Positions 16,536 through 24,647 of a stretch of 64,000 nucleotides of DNA are shown here, piece by piece. Positions within the stretch are counted from its first letter, which is position 1, and the number at the start of each line of letters is the position of its first letter. The position numbers were made by a program, and so were the translations under genes. The DNA is from JBHJGM01 sp964405825 (GTDB taxonomy: Bacteria > Verrucomicrobiota > Verrucomicrobiia > Opitutales > JBHJGM01): NCBI GenBank assembly GCA_964405825.1, contig CAYOPI010000008.1:1-64000 (forward strand), read 5' to 3'. The notes under the pieces are model-generated. The model was not told the DNA's origin and made no database searches. It saw only the letters and a list, made by a program, of their open reading frames with translations.

Positions 16536-18350
16536 TCAAAAACCCCAGACAAGGGGGATCAGGATCAGGCTGCCGATACAGTAGAGGATGTTCAGCGGCA
16601 GGCCCGCGCGCAGAAAGTCCGTGAAGCGGTATCCACCGACCGAATACACATAGGTGTTGGTCTGGTAGCCTACCGGGGTTGAGAAGCTCGCGCTGGAGGC
16701 GATGCAGCAGGCGATGATGAAGGCCCGCGGGTCGCAGCCCAGTACCACGGCCAGGTTCAGCGCGATCGGCGCCATGATGACCACCGTCGCATTGTTGGAG
16801 AGCATCTCCGTAAACAGCGAGGTGACCACATACAGGATCGCCAGGGCCAGGTACGGGTTGTCCGTCAGCGAGGTCAGCCCGCCGGCAACCAGCGCCGCGG
16901 TCCCGCTCACTTCCAGCGCGTGGCCCAGCGCGAGCATCCCGTAGATCAGGATCAGGATGCGCCAGTCGACCGAGCGATAGGCGTCCTTCGGGCTGACGCA
17001 GCCCGTCACAAAGAGCACTGCCACAGCCAGAATGCTGGCGGCCACCACCGGCAGCACCCCGGTCGAGACCAGCGCAATCATCGTCAGCACGGTCCCGATT
17101 ACAAGGGGGCGGCGGTTGGCCAGGTCGGTTGAGGAGACGTGCGGACGGTCCAGCAAGATGATGTCGTCGCTGGTGCGCAGATTCTCGATCGCCGGGTCCG
17201 TACCCATCATCAGCAGCGTGTCGCCAAAATCCAGCCGCAGCGTATCGAGCTTCTCACGCACGTTCACCCCGTTGCGGTGCACCGCCAGCAGGATCATCCG
17301 GAAGCGCTGCCGGAAGTTGGTGTCGCGCAGGGTCTGGCCCACAATGCTCGAGCGCGGCCCGATCACCCCTTCCACGATCGCCCCTTCGTGAGCGGCGATC
17401 TGCTCGAGGTCCAGCCCCTGCTCGCCAATAAAGTCCACCCCCTCGACTTGCCGCGCACTTGCGATCCCCGAAGGCCGGCAGGCCAACACGAGACGGTCGC
17501 CCTCCTGCAGCTCGCTGGCCAGAATCTGGCCTTCCAGGGCAACGCCGTCGCGGATGATCTCCAGCAGCCGCACCCCGGGGGCCTTGCGCAGGGGCGACTC
17601 CCGATAGGGTAATCCGATCAGCGCCGACTCGGCCTTCACGTAGGCCTCGGTGATGAACTCCTTGCGCTCCTCTTCGCTCAGGATGGCCGTCAGCGTCTCA
17701 CGCATGGGCAGCACCTTCTGCCCGAACAAACCCAGATACGTGGAGGCGATCAGAAGCATCGGCAGTCCCACCGCCGCCAGCTCGAACATGCCCAGCGGCT
17801 CGTAGCCCGCCTTCACGATAATCCCGCTCATCAGGATGTTCGTGCTGGTACCGATCAGCGTGCAGACCCCGCCGAAGATGCTGGCGTAGGACAGCGGGAT
17901 GAGCAGCTTGGAGGCCGGCGTGTCCATCTGCCGGGCCAGCGCCAGAATCACCGGCAGAAAGATCACCACCACTGGCGTGTTGTTCATGAAGGCGGAGATC
18001 CCCCCGACCCCGGCCACCAGCGCGAAAATGAACAGCGGATAGCCCAGCTTGGTCGTGCGCTTGAGCAGGTCGGTCAGCAGTTCAATCGCGCCCGAACGCT
18101 CCAGCGCCGTGCTGATGATGAACATTGCGGCGATCGTCAGCGGCGCGGGATTGGCAAAGACCGCGATCAGCCCCTCCACTGTCGGCAGCTTCAGGTCCTC
18201 AACCTCCAGGCGATGCCCGAAGGCCGCCGCTCCCAGCAGCACCGCGAAGACCAGTGTGGCCACCACGTCCACCTCCAGCTTCTCCCAGACGAAATTGACC
18301 ACCGCAAAGACCAGCAGCCCGCCCACAAAGATGACTTCCCAATCCATCAA
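16536..18350 (-). CDS. SLC13/DASS-type permease with two TrkA-C (RCK_C) domains
   Basis: 604 residues, around 11-12 membrane helices in two blocks interrupted by a soluble region at about 210-390. The N-terminal half has SAFMNNTPVVVIFLPV and LLIPLSYASIFGGVCTLIGTSTN, the C-terminal half MLSNNATVVIMAPIAL and SSASFSTPVGYQTN, i.e. the duplicated SNT-type sodium/substrate motifs of the divalent-anion symporters. The inserted segment contains two TrkA-C-like units. Members carry sulfate, dicarboxylates or other anions; sequence alone does not choose. Same strand as ctaG but 71 bp apart, separated by the 12-bp palindrome GGCCCTAGGGCC. Confidence 0.88.
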   Translation of the reverse strand: MMDWEVIFVGGLLVFAVVNFVWEKLEVDVVATLVFAVLLGAAAFGHRLEVEDLKLPTVEGLIAVFANPAPLTIAAMFIISTALERSGAIELLTDLLKRTTKLGYPLFIFALVAGVGGISAFMNNTPVVVIFLPVILALARQMDTPASKLLIPLSYASIFGGVCTLIGTSTNILMSGIIVKAGYEPLGMFELAAVGLPMLLIASTYLGLFGQKVLPMRETLTAILSEEERKEFITEAYVKAESALIGLPYRESPLRKAPGVRLLEIIRDGVALEGQILASELQEGDRLVLACRPSGIASARQVEGVDFIGEQGLDLEQIAAHEGAIVEGVIGPRSSIVGQTLRDTNFRQRFRMILLAVHRNGVNVREKLDTLRLDFGDTLLMMGTDPAIENLRTSDDIILLDRPHVSSTDLANRRPLVIGTVLTMIALVSTGVLPVVAASILAVAVLFVTGCVSPKDAYRSVDWRILILIYGMLALGHALEVSGTAALVAGGLTSLTDNPYLALAILYVVTSLFTEMLSNNATVVIMAPIALNLAVVLGCDPRAFIIACCIASSASFSTPVGYQTNTYVYSVGGYRFTDFLRAGLPLNILYCIGSLILIPLVWGF

Positions 18351-18421
18351 CCCTTTCTGCGACCACAGGCCCTAGGGCCCCCAACGGCAGACCGCAAACT
18401 CCCTTTTGCCCAACCCGCGTT

Positions 18422-19255
18422 CTATGAATGCGCCAGGGTCGCCGGACTCCGCCGCAGCGTCTGGGCCATCTGTGCGCGCTGGTCGGCCTGGTACCACGCG
18501 TAGAAGCTCGTCCCCAGAATCGTCAGCGAGACCACCATGTTGATCACTTTCATGATGATCCCGCCCAGCACCTGATCCTGCAGTGCGGTGAAGCCTTCGA
18601 TGATCCGCGGCGCAAAGGCGTAGGTCGGGTACAGCGCCTCGCCCGAGAAACACAGCACTCCGAACACCGGGAACTGCAGGATCATCAGCACGAAGACATA
18701 GAGCATGCGCGGGCCATAGCCGATTGGCGGCACCCGGTCCGAGCGCGCCAGCAACGGCCACCACATCAGCAGCGCCGGAAAGAACATCATCGTGTGCTCC
18801 AGAATATGCACCCACTTGTCGTGCAGCGCCGCTTCGTAGAGCAGCGGGATGTGCCACAGGCTGTAGCTCAGACTGAAAAACACCCCGGCAAAGACCGGGT
18901 GCGTCAGCCTTCGCCAGACCCAGCGAAACGGTGCCCACGAAAGCGCCGCGTCACTGAGCCAGCGCGGCAACGCGATCAGGAACAGCGGCGGCAGGGCGTA
19001 AATCAGCAACATGTGCTGCACCATGTGCGCGCTGAAGAGGTAGTCCTCACCCAGCTGGTCCAGCGGTGAGCCCACACTCAGATAGAGCCCGCCCAGCGCC
19101 AGCAGAAACAGACCCACCGGCAGCCATGGAAAGGCCTTGGGCGCCCCGACGATGAATCGCCGCAGCGGCCCCACCAGCATCACAAAGATCCACCCCGCCC
19201 CCAGCAGGCTCAGCAGCAGGAAGGGCTCGGTGTGCCAGTGAAGCGGCAGTGACAT
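18422..19255 (-). CDS. ctaG: Cytochrome c oxidase assembly protein CtaG (caa3 type)
   Basis: 277 residues with about seven membrane helices. Typical features of the caa3_CtaG family are the opening WHTEPFLLLSLLGAGW, the loop motif FSAHMVQHMLLIYALPPLFL with its paired histidines, SLWHIPLLYEAAL and HTMMFFPALLMWWPL. It helps copper insertion or assembly of the oxidase in the membrane. It is the last oxidase gene of the minus-strand block, 61 bp after subunit IV, which fits a role for the caa3 complex encoded next to it. Confidence 0.92.
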   Translation of the reverse strand: MSLPLHWHTEPFLLLSLLGAGWIFVMLVGPLRRFIVGAPKAFPWLPVGLFLLALGGLYLSVGSPLDQLGEDYLFSAHMVQHMLLIYALPPLFLIALPRWLSDAALSWAPFRWVWRRLTHPVFAGVFFSLSYSLWHIPLLYEAALHDKWVHILEHTMMFFPALLMWWPLLARSDRVPPIGYGPRMLYVFVLMILQFPVFGVLCFSGEALYPTYAFAPRIIEGFTALQDQVLGGIIMKVINMVVSLTILGTSFYAWYQADQRAQMAQTLRRSPATLAHS

Positions 19256-19316
19256 GACCCCTCAACTATCACGTGGCCGGGCAACCGTTGGCAACCCCGC
19301 GCCGCGCTCACGTCGC

Positions 19317-19679
19317 TCAGGCAAACGCGTGCGTGGAAACCGGCGCTGGAGCCTGGCTGAGCGCCTCCAGGTCAATGTCGTTGGGACTGAAGATGAACAT
19401 CAGCGCCGTCACCGTTCCCAGTGCGAGCACCAGCCCGAAACAGAAGAGCACCGCGATCAACGGCCGGTCCCAAATCATGTGCATGAACCACAGCACCACG
19501 CCGACGAACTTCGCGATCGAGAGCACGATCAAGCCGATCAGGATGAGGATCGGGTCGAATGGCAACAGGATGATGACCAGCTCCACGCTTGTGAGCACGG
19601 CCATGATGAAGCCCAGATTGATGAAGATGTGGTAGCGCTTCTGTTCGTCGTCCAGGTGGGTGTCAGCGAGGGAGGTCAT
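19317..19679 (-). CDS. ctaF: Cytochrome c oxidase subunit IV
   Basis: 120 residues from ATG 19679 (MTSLADTH); an upstream ATG at 19730 would overlap the subunit III gene and adds no family sequence. Three membrane helices are visible: HIFINLGFIMAVLTSVELVI, PILILIGLIVLSIAKFVGVV with WFMHM at its end, and VLFCFGLVLALGTVTALMF. This is the small accessory subunit (COX4/CyoD-like) of caa3-type oxidases. It lies directly behind subunit III in the order II-I-III-IV, the usual order of bacterial caa3 operons. Confidence 0.9.
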   Translation of the reverse strand: MTSLADTHLDDEQKRYHIFINLGFIMAVLTSVELVIILLPFDPILILIGLIVLSIAKFVGVVLWFMHMIWDRPLIAVLFCFGLVLALGTVTALMFIFSPNDIDLEALSQAPAPVSTHAFA

Positions 19680-19716
19680 GGTCGGCCGTCGGAAGAAGGA
19701 GAAAAGGAGGGCGCGC

Positions 19717-20370
19717 TCAGATGTACTCAATCAGGTACACCGCCGGGAAGATGATGATCCACACGATGTCCACGAAGTGCCAGTACAGCCCGGCCACCTC
19801 CACATCCATCGCGTTGGCCGTACTCATCTTCCCGCTGAAGGACCAGAAGTACAACGCCGTCAGCCACAGGATCCCGATGGCCACGTGGGTCCCGTGCGTT
19901 CCCGTAAGCACATAAAAGGTCGAGCCAAAGACCGTCCCGCTCAAGGTCAGCCCCAGGTGGTAGAAGTGCGTGAACTCGTACACCTGGCAGCCCAGGAAAA
20001 TCAGCCCGAAGAAGATCACCCCCAGCGTCATCGTGCGGAAGCTCTTGATCTGGCCCTTGTGCATGGCCGACACCGCCAGTGCCATCAGAAACGAACTCAT
20101 CAGCAGGATGAAGGTCGAGAAGGTCGTCAGCTCGATGTCGAAAATGTCCGTCACGGACAGCCCCTGGTCGACCAGCAGAATATCCTCGGTGGAGCCCGCC
20201 GGCAGGATCTTGCGGTAAATCAGGTGCGTGGAGATCAGCGTGCCGAAGAACATACAGTCCGAGGCCAGAAACAGCCACATCGCCAGTTTCTTGTGCGGGA
20301 TGCCGGTGGAGGTCTGCTCCTCGTGATGGCCGTGTCCGTGGTCGTCGGCCGCGTGTGCAATCGTCGTCAT
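19717..20370 (-). CDS. ctaE: Cytochrome c oxidase subunit III
   Basis: 217 residues with five or more helices. Family motifs are LAMWLFLASDCMFFGTLISTHLIYRK in the first helix (the acidic residue of the family is D here), LLMSSFLMALAVSA, GCQVYEFTHF, STFYVLTGTHGTHVAIGILWL and ALYFWSFSGK, ending with YWHFVDIVWIIIFPAVYLIEYI. The short N-terminus is His-rich (HGHGHHEE), a possible metal-binding tag. Located 46 bp after subunit I. Confidence 0.95.
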   Translation of the reverse strand: MTTIAHAADDHGHGHHEEQTSTGIPHKKLAMWLFLASDCMFFGTLISTHLIYRKILPAGSTEDILLVDQGLSVTDIFDIELTTFSTFILLMSSFLMALAVSAMHKGQIKSFRTMTLGVIFFGLIFLGCQVYEFTHFYHLGLTLSGTVFGSTFYVLTGTHGTHVAIGILWLTALYFWSFSGKMSTANAMDVEVAGLYWHFVDIVWIIIFPAVYLIEYI

Positions 20371-20416
20371 CGTCTCAGTTCAGGCAAAGGTTGGACTCGG
20401 GACAGCAATGGGTTTC

Positions 20417-22444
20417 TCAGGCGCCGACGCTGGCCTCCTCGGGTTTGGCCTCCGTGCCGTCGCTGGCGCTGGAGGGCGAGGACGTCGGCTTGGGCTTCTC
20501 CTCGGGCACGCTCAGGTGATAGCCGCCCGGACCTTCCAGCAGCCACAGGAAGACCGACACCACCGTCGTCAGCAGGCCCACGATGACGAACCAGAAGGCG
20601 TTGCCGTAACCCGTCGCGAAGAACGACCAGGCCATCCCGAAGATCAGCAGCCCGACCGAGGCAAAGAGCGGGAACCAGCTCTGGCTTGGCATGTGGATGC
20701 CGTGACCGTCGTCGGGCTCGTACTCGATCTGCTGGCCAAACTTCTTGTGCATCCACCAGGCATCGCGGCCGGGGATGATCGGCGTCTTGGCAAAGTTGTA
20801 GACCGGTGGCGGAGAGGAGGCCAGTGACCACTCCAGCGTCCGCGCATCCCAGGGATCGTCCTCGCATTTCTTGCCGCGGAAGAGCGTCAGGGCCACGTCG
20901 ATGAAAACGAAGAGCACGCCGAAGCCCAGGACGAACGCGCCGAGGGTGGCCACGTGGTTCCACATGAAAAAGCCCGTCTCCTCCAGGTAGATGTGCGTGC
21001 GGCGCGGCATCCCGGCCAGCCCGAGCCAGTGCATCGGGAAGAAGGCCACGTTGAAGCCCACCACAATCAGCCAGAAGCTCCAATAGCCCAGCTTCTTGTT
21101 CATCATCCGGCCCGTGATCAATGGAATCCAGTGGTACAGCCCGCCGATCAGCCCGAGCAGCACCCCGCCGATCAGCACGTAGTGAAAGTGCGCCACCACA
21201 AAGTAGGTGTCGGTCTGCTGCAGGTCCGCCGGCGCGGCCGAGTGCATGATCCCCGAAAAGCCGCCCATCATGAACATCCAGATGAAGCCCAGCGCGTAGC
21301 ACATCGGCACGGTGAAGCGCACCTGACCGCCCCAGATCGTCCCGATCCAGTTAAAAATCTTCACCCCGGTGGGCACCGCGATGGCCATCGTCAACAGCGA
21401 GAAAGCCGCCATCCCGATTTTGCCCAGGCCCGTCGCAAACATGTGGTGCGCCCACACCGCAAAGCCCAGGAACCCAATCACCGCCCCGGAGAAGACCACG
21501 ATCGGATAGCCAAAGAGCGGCTTGCGCGAGCCCGTTGGCAGAATCTCCGACACGATCCCCATCGCTGGCAGGATCAGAATGTACACCTCCGGGTGGCCGA
21601 AAATCCAGAACAGGTGCTGCCAGAGAATTGGCTGACCGCCCATCTCCACCCGGAAGAAGTTTGTGTTGAAGGTGCGGTCGAACATCAGCTCGATCAGCGC
21701 GATCGTGATGGCCGGAAACGCAAAGATGATCAGAAAGGCCGTGATCAGCGTCATCCACGTGAACACCGGCATGCGCATCATCGTCATCCCCGGCGCGCGC
21801 ATGTTGAGGATGGTCGTAATGAAGTTGAACGACGCCGCCAGGGAGGCCACCCCCAGCACCTGCAGGCCCAGCACCCACAGGTCCGAGCCGATCCCCGTAT
21901 ACTCGTCCGCAGTGAGCGGCAGGTACCCGAACCAGCCGCCGGCCGGAACGATTTCCCAGCGCCCGTCAATCGGCTCCCACCAGCCCGCGTAGAAGGCGAA
22001 CTGCAGAAACCAGCTCAGGTTCAAGATCAGCCCGCCCGCGACAAACGACCACAGACTGAAGGCATTCAGCCGTGGAAAGGCCACGTCGCGCGCGCCAATC
22101 TGTAGCGGCATGATGTAATTGAAGAAGGCGGCCGACAACGGCATGACCCCCAGAAAGATCATCGTCGTGCCGTGCATCGTGAAGAGCTGGTTATACTGCG
22201 TGGCCGTGATGAAGTCGTTCTCCGGAACGGCCAGCTGCGTGCGGATCAGCAGCGCCTCCACCCCGCCCAGCAAAAAGTAAAACAGCGCGAAGGCCCCGTA
22301 GAGGATGCCGATTTTCTTGTGGTCGACCGTGGTCAGCCAGTCCACCAGACCGCGCGAGCGATCAGGGCGCGTCAGCCCGATCTCGCTCTTGGTCGGGGGC
22401 AGGTCGAACTTCGTGGGGACAGGCGCGTCGGCGGTGTTTGCCAT
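20417..22444 (-). CDS. ctaD: Cytochrome c oxidase subunit I (A-type heme-copper oxidase)
   Basis: 675 residues, longer than the mitochondrial core. The heme a ligand region is FTMHGTTMIFLG; the CuB His and cross-linked Tyr are in HPEVY (H284-Y288); AHHMF gives the other two CuB ligands; VVAHFHYVL carries the heme a and a3 ligands. The Tyr-containing motif marks A-family oxidases. After the core come SLASSPPPVYNF and two extra helices (about 603-650), as in Bacillus-type caa3 enzymes. The final 30 residues are Pro/Ser/Glu-rich. It reduces O2 to water and pumps protons, receiving electrons from subunit II. Confidence 0.97.
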   Translation of the reverse strand: MANTADAPVPTKFDLPPTKSEIGLTRPDRSRGLVDWLTTVDHKKIGILYGAFALFYFLLGGVEALLIRTQLAVPENDFITATQYNQLFTMHGTTMIFLGVMPLSAAFFNYIMPLQIGARDVAFPRLNAFSLWSFVAGGLILNLSWFLQFAFYAGWWEPIDGRWEIVPAGGWFGYLPLTADEYTGIGSDLWVLGLQVLGVASLAASFNFITTILNMRAPGMTMMRMPVFTWMTLITAFLIIFAFPAITIALIELMFDRTFNTNFFRVEMGGQPILWQHLFWIFGHPEVYILILPAMGIVSEILPTGSRKPLFGYPIVVFSGAVIGFLGFAVWAHHMFATGLGKIGMAAFSLLTMAIAVPTGVKIFNWIGTIWGGQVRFTVPMCYALGFIWMFMMGGFSGIMHSAAPADLQQTDTYFVVAHFHYVLIGGVLLGLIGGLYHWIPLITGRMMNKKLGYWSFWLIVVGFNVAFFPMHWLGLAGMPRRTHIYLEETGFFMWNHVATLGAFVLGFGVLFVFIDVALTLFRGKKCEDDPWDARTLEWSLASSPPPVYNFAKTPIIPGRDAWWMHKKFGQQIEYEPDDGHGIHMPSQSWFPLFASVGLLIFGMAWSFFATGYGNAFWFVIVGLLTTVVSVFLWLLEGPGGYHLSVPEEKPKPTSSPSSASDGTEAKPEEASVGA

Positions 22445-22468
22445 AGTCAGCTCTTTGGGTTCAGGAAG

Positions 22469-23908
22469 TTATCGCAGCGTCATCAGGTACTGGGTCAGGG
22501 CGTCGACCTCCTGGGTGGTCAGCGGATCGCCGCTGGCCTTCAGCCGGGCCAGAATCGTCGCGTAGTTGCCTTCGCCCCAGAACATCAGGTTGCCCGGCTT
22601 GATGTCATCGTCGGCCCCGACGTACTCACCCGTTTCCGAGTCGAGGATCAGCAGCCCCTTCTCGGTGATCAGATTGCCCTCGTCGTCTTCGCCCACCGGC
22701 ACGGGGTACTCCTGATTGGTGTTCAGAATCCAGCGGTAGAAATTCTCATAGAGGAACTCGTCCTTGATGACCGTCGACGGACCCCGCTCGGTGTTGTCGA
22801 GCAAACCAGCGGCCATCGTCTTGCGGGCCGAGATGTAGGTGAGGTCGGGCCCCTGCACCGTCAGGTAGGGCGAGCCCTGAATCGCGTGGCAGGTCGTGCA
22901 CCCGGCCTTCCCGCTGAAGAGCATCGCACCGTGCTGTACGGGGTCGTCTTTCAACGATTCCGGATCGGCCTGCACCGTGCGAATCCACGCCAGCCAGTGG
23001 TCCATGTTCGACGGGGTGGGATTGTCCTCGGTCGGCTCGGCCTTGAAGCCTCCCGGAGCCCCCTGGCCCTCGCGATAACCGGCCACCCAGTCGGCAAACT
23101 CGGCATCCGAAACCGCGTCGCAGCGAAACAGCATGTAGGCGTGTGACTCCCCACAGAACTCCGCGCACTGCCCGTAGTAGTGGCCTTCCTCGTCGGCCTG
23201 AATCCACATCCAGTTCAGGCGCCCGGGCATCATGTCAATCTTGCCCGCCAGCTTCGGCAGCCAGAAGGAGTGGATCACGTCGGCCGAGCGCAACTCCACG
23301 CGCACCACCTTGCCCACGGGGATCTTGAACTCGTTCGAACTCTTGATGCCCAGCTGCGGGTACTCAAAATTCCACCACCATTGATACCCGATGGCCTTGA
23401 TGATGAGCACGTCGTCTTCGTCGGCGGTGTCGGCCAGGGCCAGCAACTCGGCCTGCTCGTGCGCCGCCGCCGCCGGCGAATACCACGCTCCCAGCAGCGA
23501 CGCCTCGTAGTTCTCCGCATCCTCGGGCAGCTCGGTGATGTACCAGATCGCGTCCAGGGTCGGGATGGCGATGATTACCAGCAGCAGCACCGAGGCGACA
23601 ATCAGGCCGATCTCAATCAGCGGGTTGCCGTGGCCCTGCTTGGGCAGCGGCTTGTTCTCGTCTCCGGGGCGGAAACGGTAGCGCCACACCACCCAGGCCA
23701 GCACGCCGCCCACAATCACAAAGATGAACAGGCTCACCCAGACCGTCACCATGAACAGGTCCAGCTGCTCCTGCGCCACCGGGCCCTTCGGGTCCAGCGT
23801 GGACTGCGGCAAATCAAAGCGGCACCCGCTCAGAAACAGCCACAAAGGTGCGAAGGCGCTCAGGCACAACAGGCCCAACTTCGCCTTTGTCTTGCGAATA
23901 ATCAGCAT
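22469..23908 (-). CDS. ctaC: Cytochrome c oxidase subunit II with fused cytochrome c, lipoprotein
   Basis: 479 residues. A lipobox (LFLSGC29) predicts a lipid-anchored N-terminus. Two helices follow (about 51-75 and 97-117). The CuA centre is complete: H213 in VIHSFW, and C248, C252, H256 and M259 in YGQCAEFCGESHAYM. The C-terminal cytochrome c has CTTCH (337-341) and probable axial Met442 in KPGNLMFW, so this is a caa3-type oxidase. Two insertions stand out: about 30 acidic/Ala-rich residues between helix 2 and the CuA domain (about 128-165), and about 35 residues between the heme-binding site and KPGNLM (about 397-435). First gene of the II-I-III-IV-ctaG series. Confidence 0.95.
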   Translation of the reverse strand: MLIIRKTKAKLGLLCLSAFAPLWLFLSGCRFDLPQSTLDPKGPVAQEQLDLFMVTVWVSLFIFVIVGGVLAWVVWRYRFRPGDENKPLPKQGHGNPLIEIGLIVASVLLLVIIAIPTLDAIWYITELPEDAENYEASLLGAWYSPAAAAHEQAELLALADTADEDDVLIIKAIGYQWWWNFEYPQLGIKSSNEFKIPVGKVVRVELRSADVIHSFWLPKLAGKIDMMPGRLNWMWIQADEEGHYYGQCAEFCGESHAYMLFRCDAVSDAEFADWVAGYREGQGAPGGFKAEPTEDNPTPSNMDHWLAWIRTVQADPESLKDDPVQHGAMLFSGKAGCTTCHAIQGSPYLTVQGPDLTYISARKTMAAGLLDNTERGPSTVIKDEFLYENFYRWILNTNQEYPVPVGEDDEGNLITEKGLLILDSETGEYVGADDDIKPGNLMFWGEGNYATILARLKASGDPLTTQEVDALTQYLMTLR

Positions 23909-24042
23909 TTTCAGGAATTCAGGGGTAGCAGCAACAGGTCCAGAACGTGCGGGACCCGGTCAGGCGGGTCAAAGCATAAGTATCAGGGGGCCAAAGTAGT
24001 AGACAGATTCACTCAAGAGTATCCATCGGCTTTAGCAAGATC

Positions 24043-24630
24043 ATGATGCTACCAATTTTTTCGCGTTCCCTCACTCTGCCGCGCCTTTGTGGTTATTCAC
24101 TGACAAAGACGGCGAAATGCGTGCCTCTGGCCGTAGCCCTGACCCTCGTTGTGGCAGGCTGCAACGGCGGGGATTCCGATCCCTCCACCGCCTCGAAGCC
24201 CTCCGTCGTCCAGGTGGGAGCCGACGGTGTTTACCGCGTCGCGCTGGAAGGCACCGATGCCCGCGTTTTTCACGCGGATCGGTTCGAGTTGCCGCCGGGT
24301 GTGCCGGTCGAACTCAAGCTCACCAACACCGGCACGATGCCCCGCGCGCAGATGGCCCACAACTTTGTTCTGGTGGCCGATGACTCGCAGCTCTTCGAGT
24401 TCAACCTGGCCGCGGGCACGGCGGCCGACACCGATCACGTCCCGCCCGGTTACGACGACTACGTGCTGGCCGCCAGCGCACTGGCCGGACCGGGCGAGAC
24501 GGTCACGGTCACGTTCACCGCGCCGACCCAACCCGGTCGCTACCCCTTCCTCTGCACCTTCCCCGGCCACTACGACGCCGGCATGAAAGGCGTCCTCGTG
24601 GTGACCGGGGCGGCGTCTACCGTCGAATAA
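24043..24630 (+). CDS. Blue-copper (azurin/auracyanin-like) lipoprotein
   Basis: 195 residues. A signal segment ends in lipobox VVAGC (C40), so the protein should be lipid-anchored outside the cytoplasmic membrane. The cupredoxin fold is shown by MAHNFVLV (H106) and LCTFPGHYDAGMKG, giving C171, H176 and M181, the type-1 copper set; the spacing C-x4-H-x4-M is as in auracyanin rather than azurin (x3 before Met). The domain is insertion-rich in the middle (TADTDHVPPGYDD). Placed divergently from ctaC, 134 bp away: a likely electron donor to the caa3 oxidase or carrier between complexes. A second in-frame ATG at 24046 is equally possible. Confidence 0.88.
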   Translation: MMLPIFSRSLTLPRLCGYSLTKTAKCVPLAVALTLVVAGCNGGDSDPSTASKPSVVQVGADGVYRVALEGTDARVFHADRFELPPGVPVELKLTNTGTMPRAQMAHNFVLVADDSQLFEFNLAAGTAADTDHVPPGYDDYVLAASALAGPGETVTVTFTAPTQPGRYPFLCTFPGHYDAGMKGVLVVTGAASTVE

Positions 24631-24647
24631 GCCGGCCCGCGACCGGC

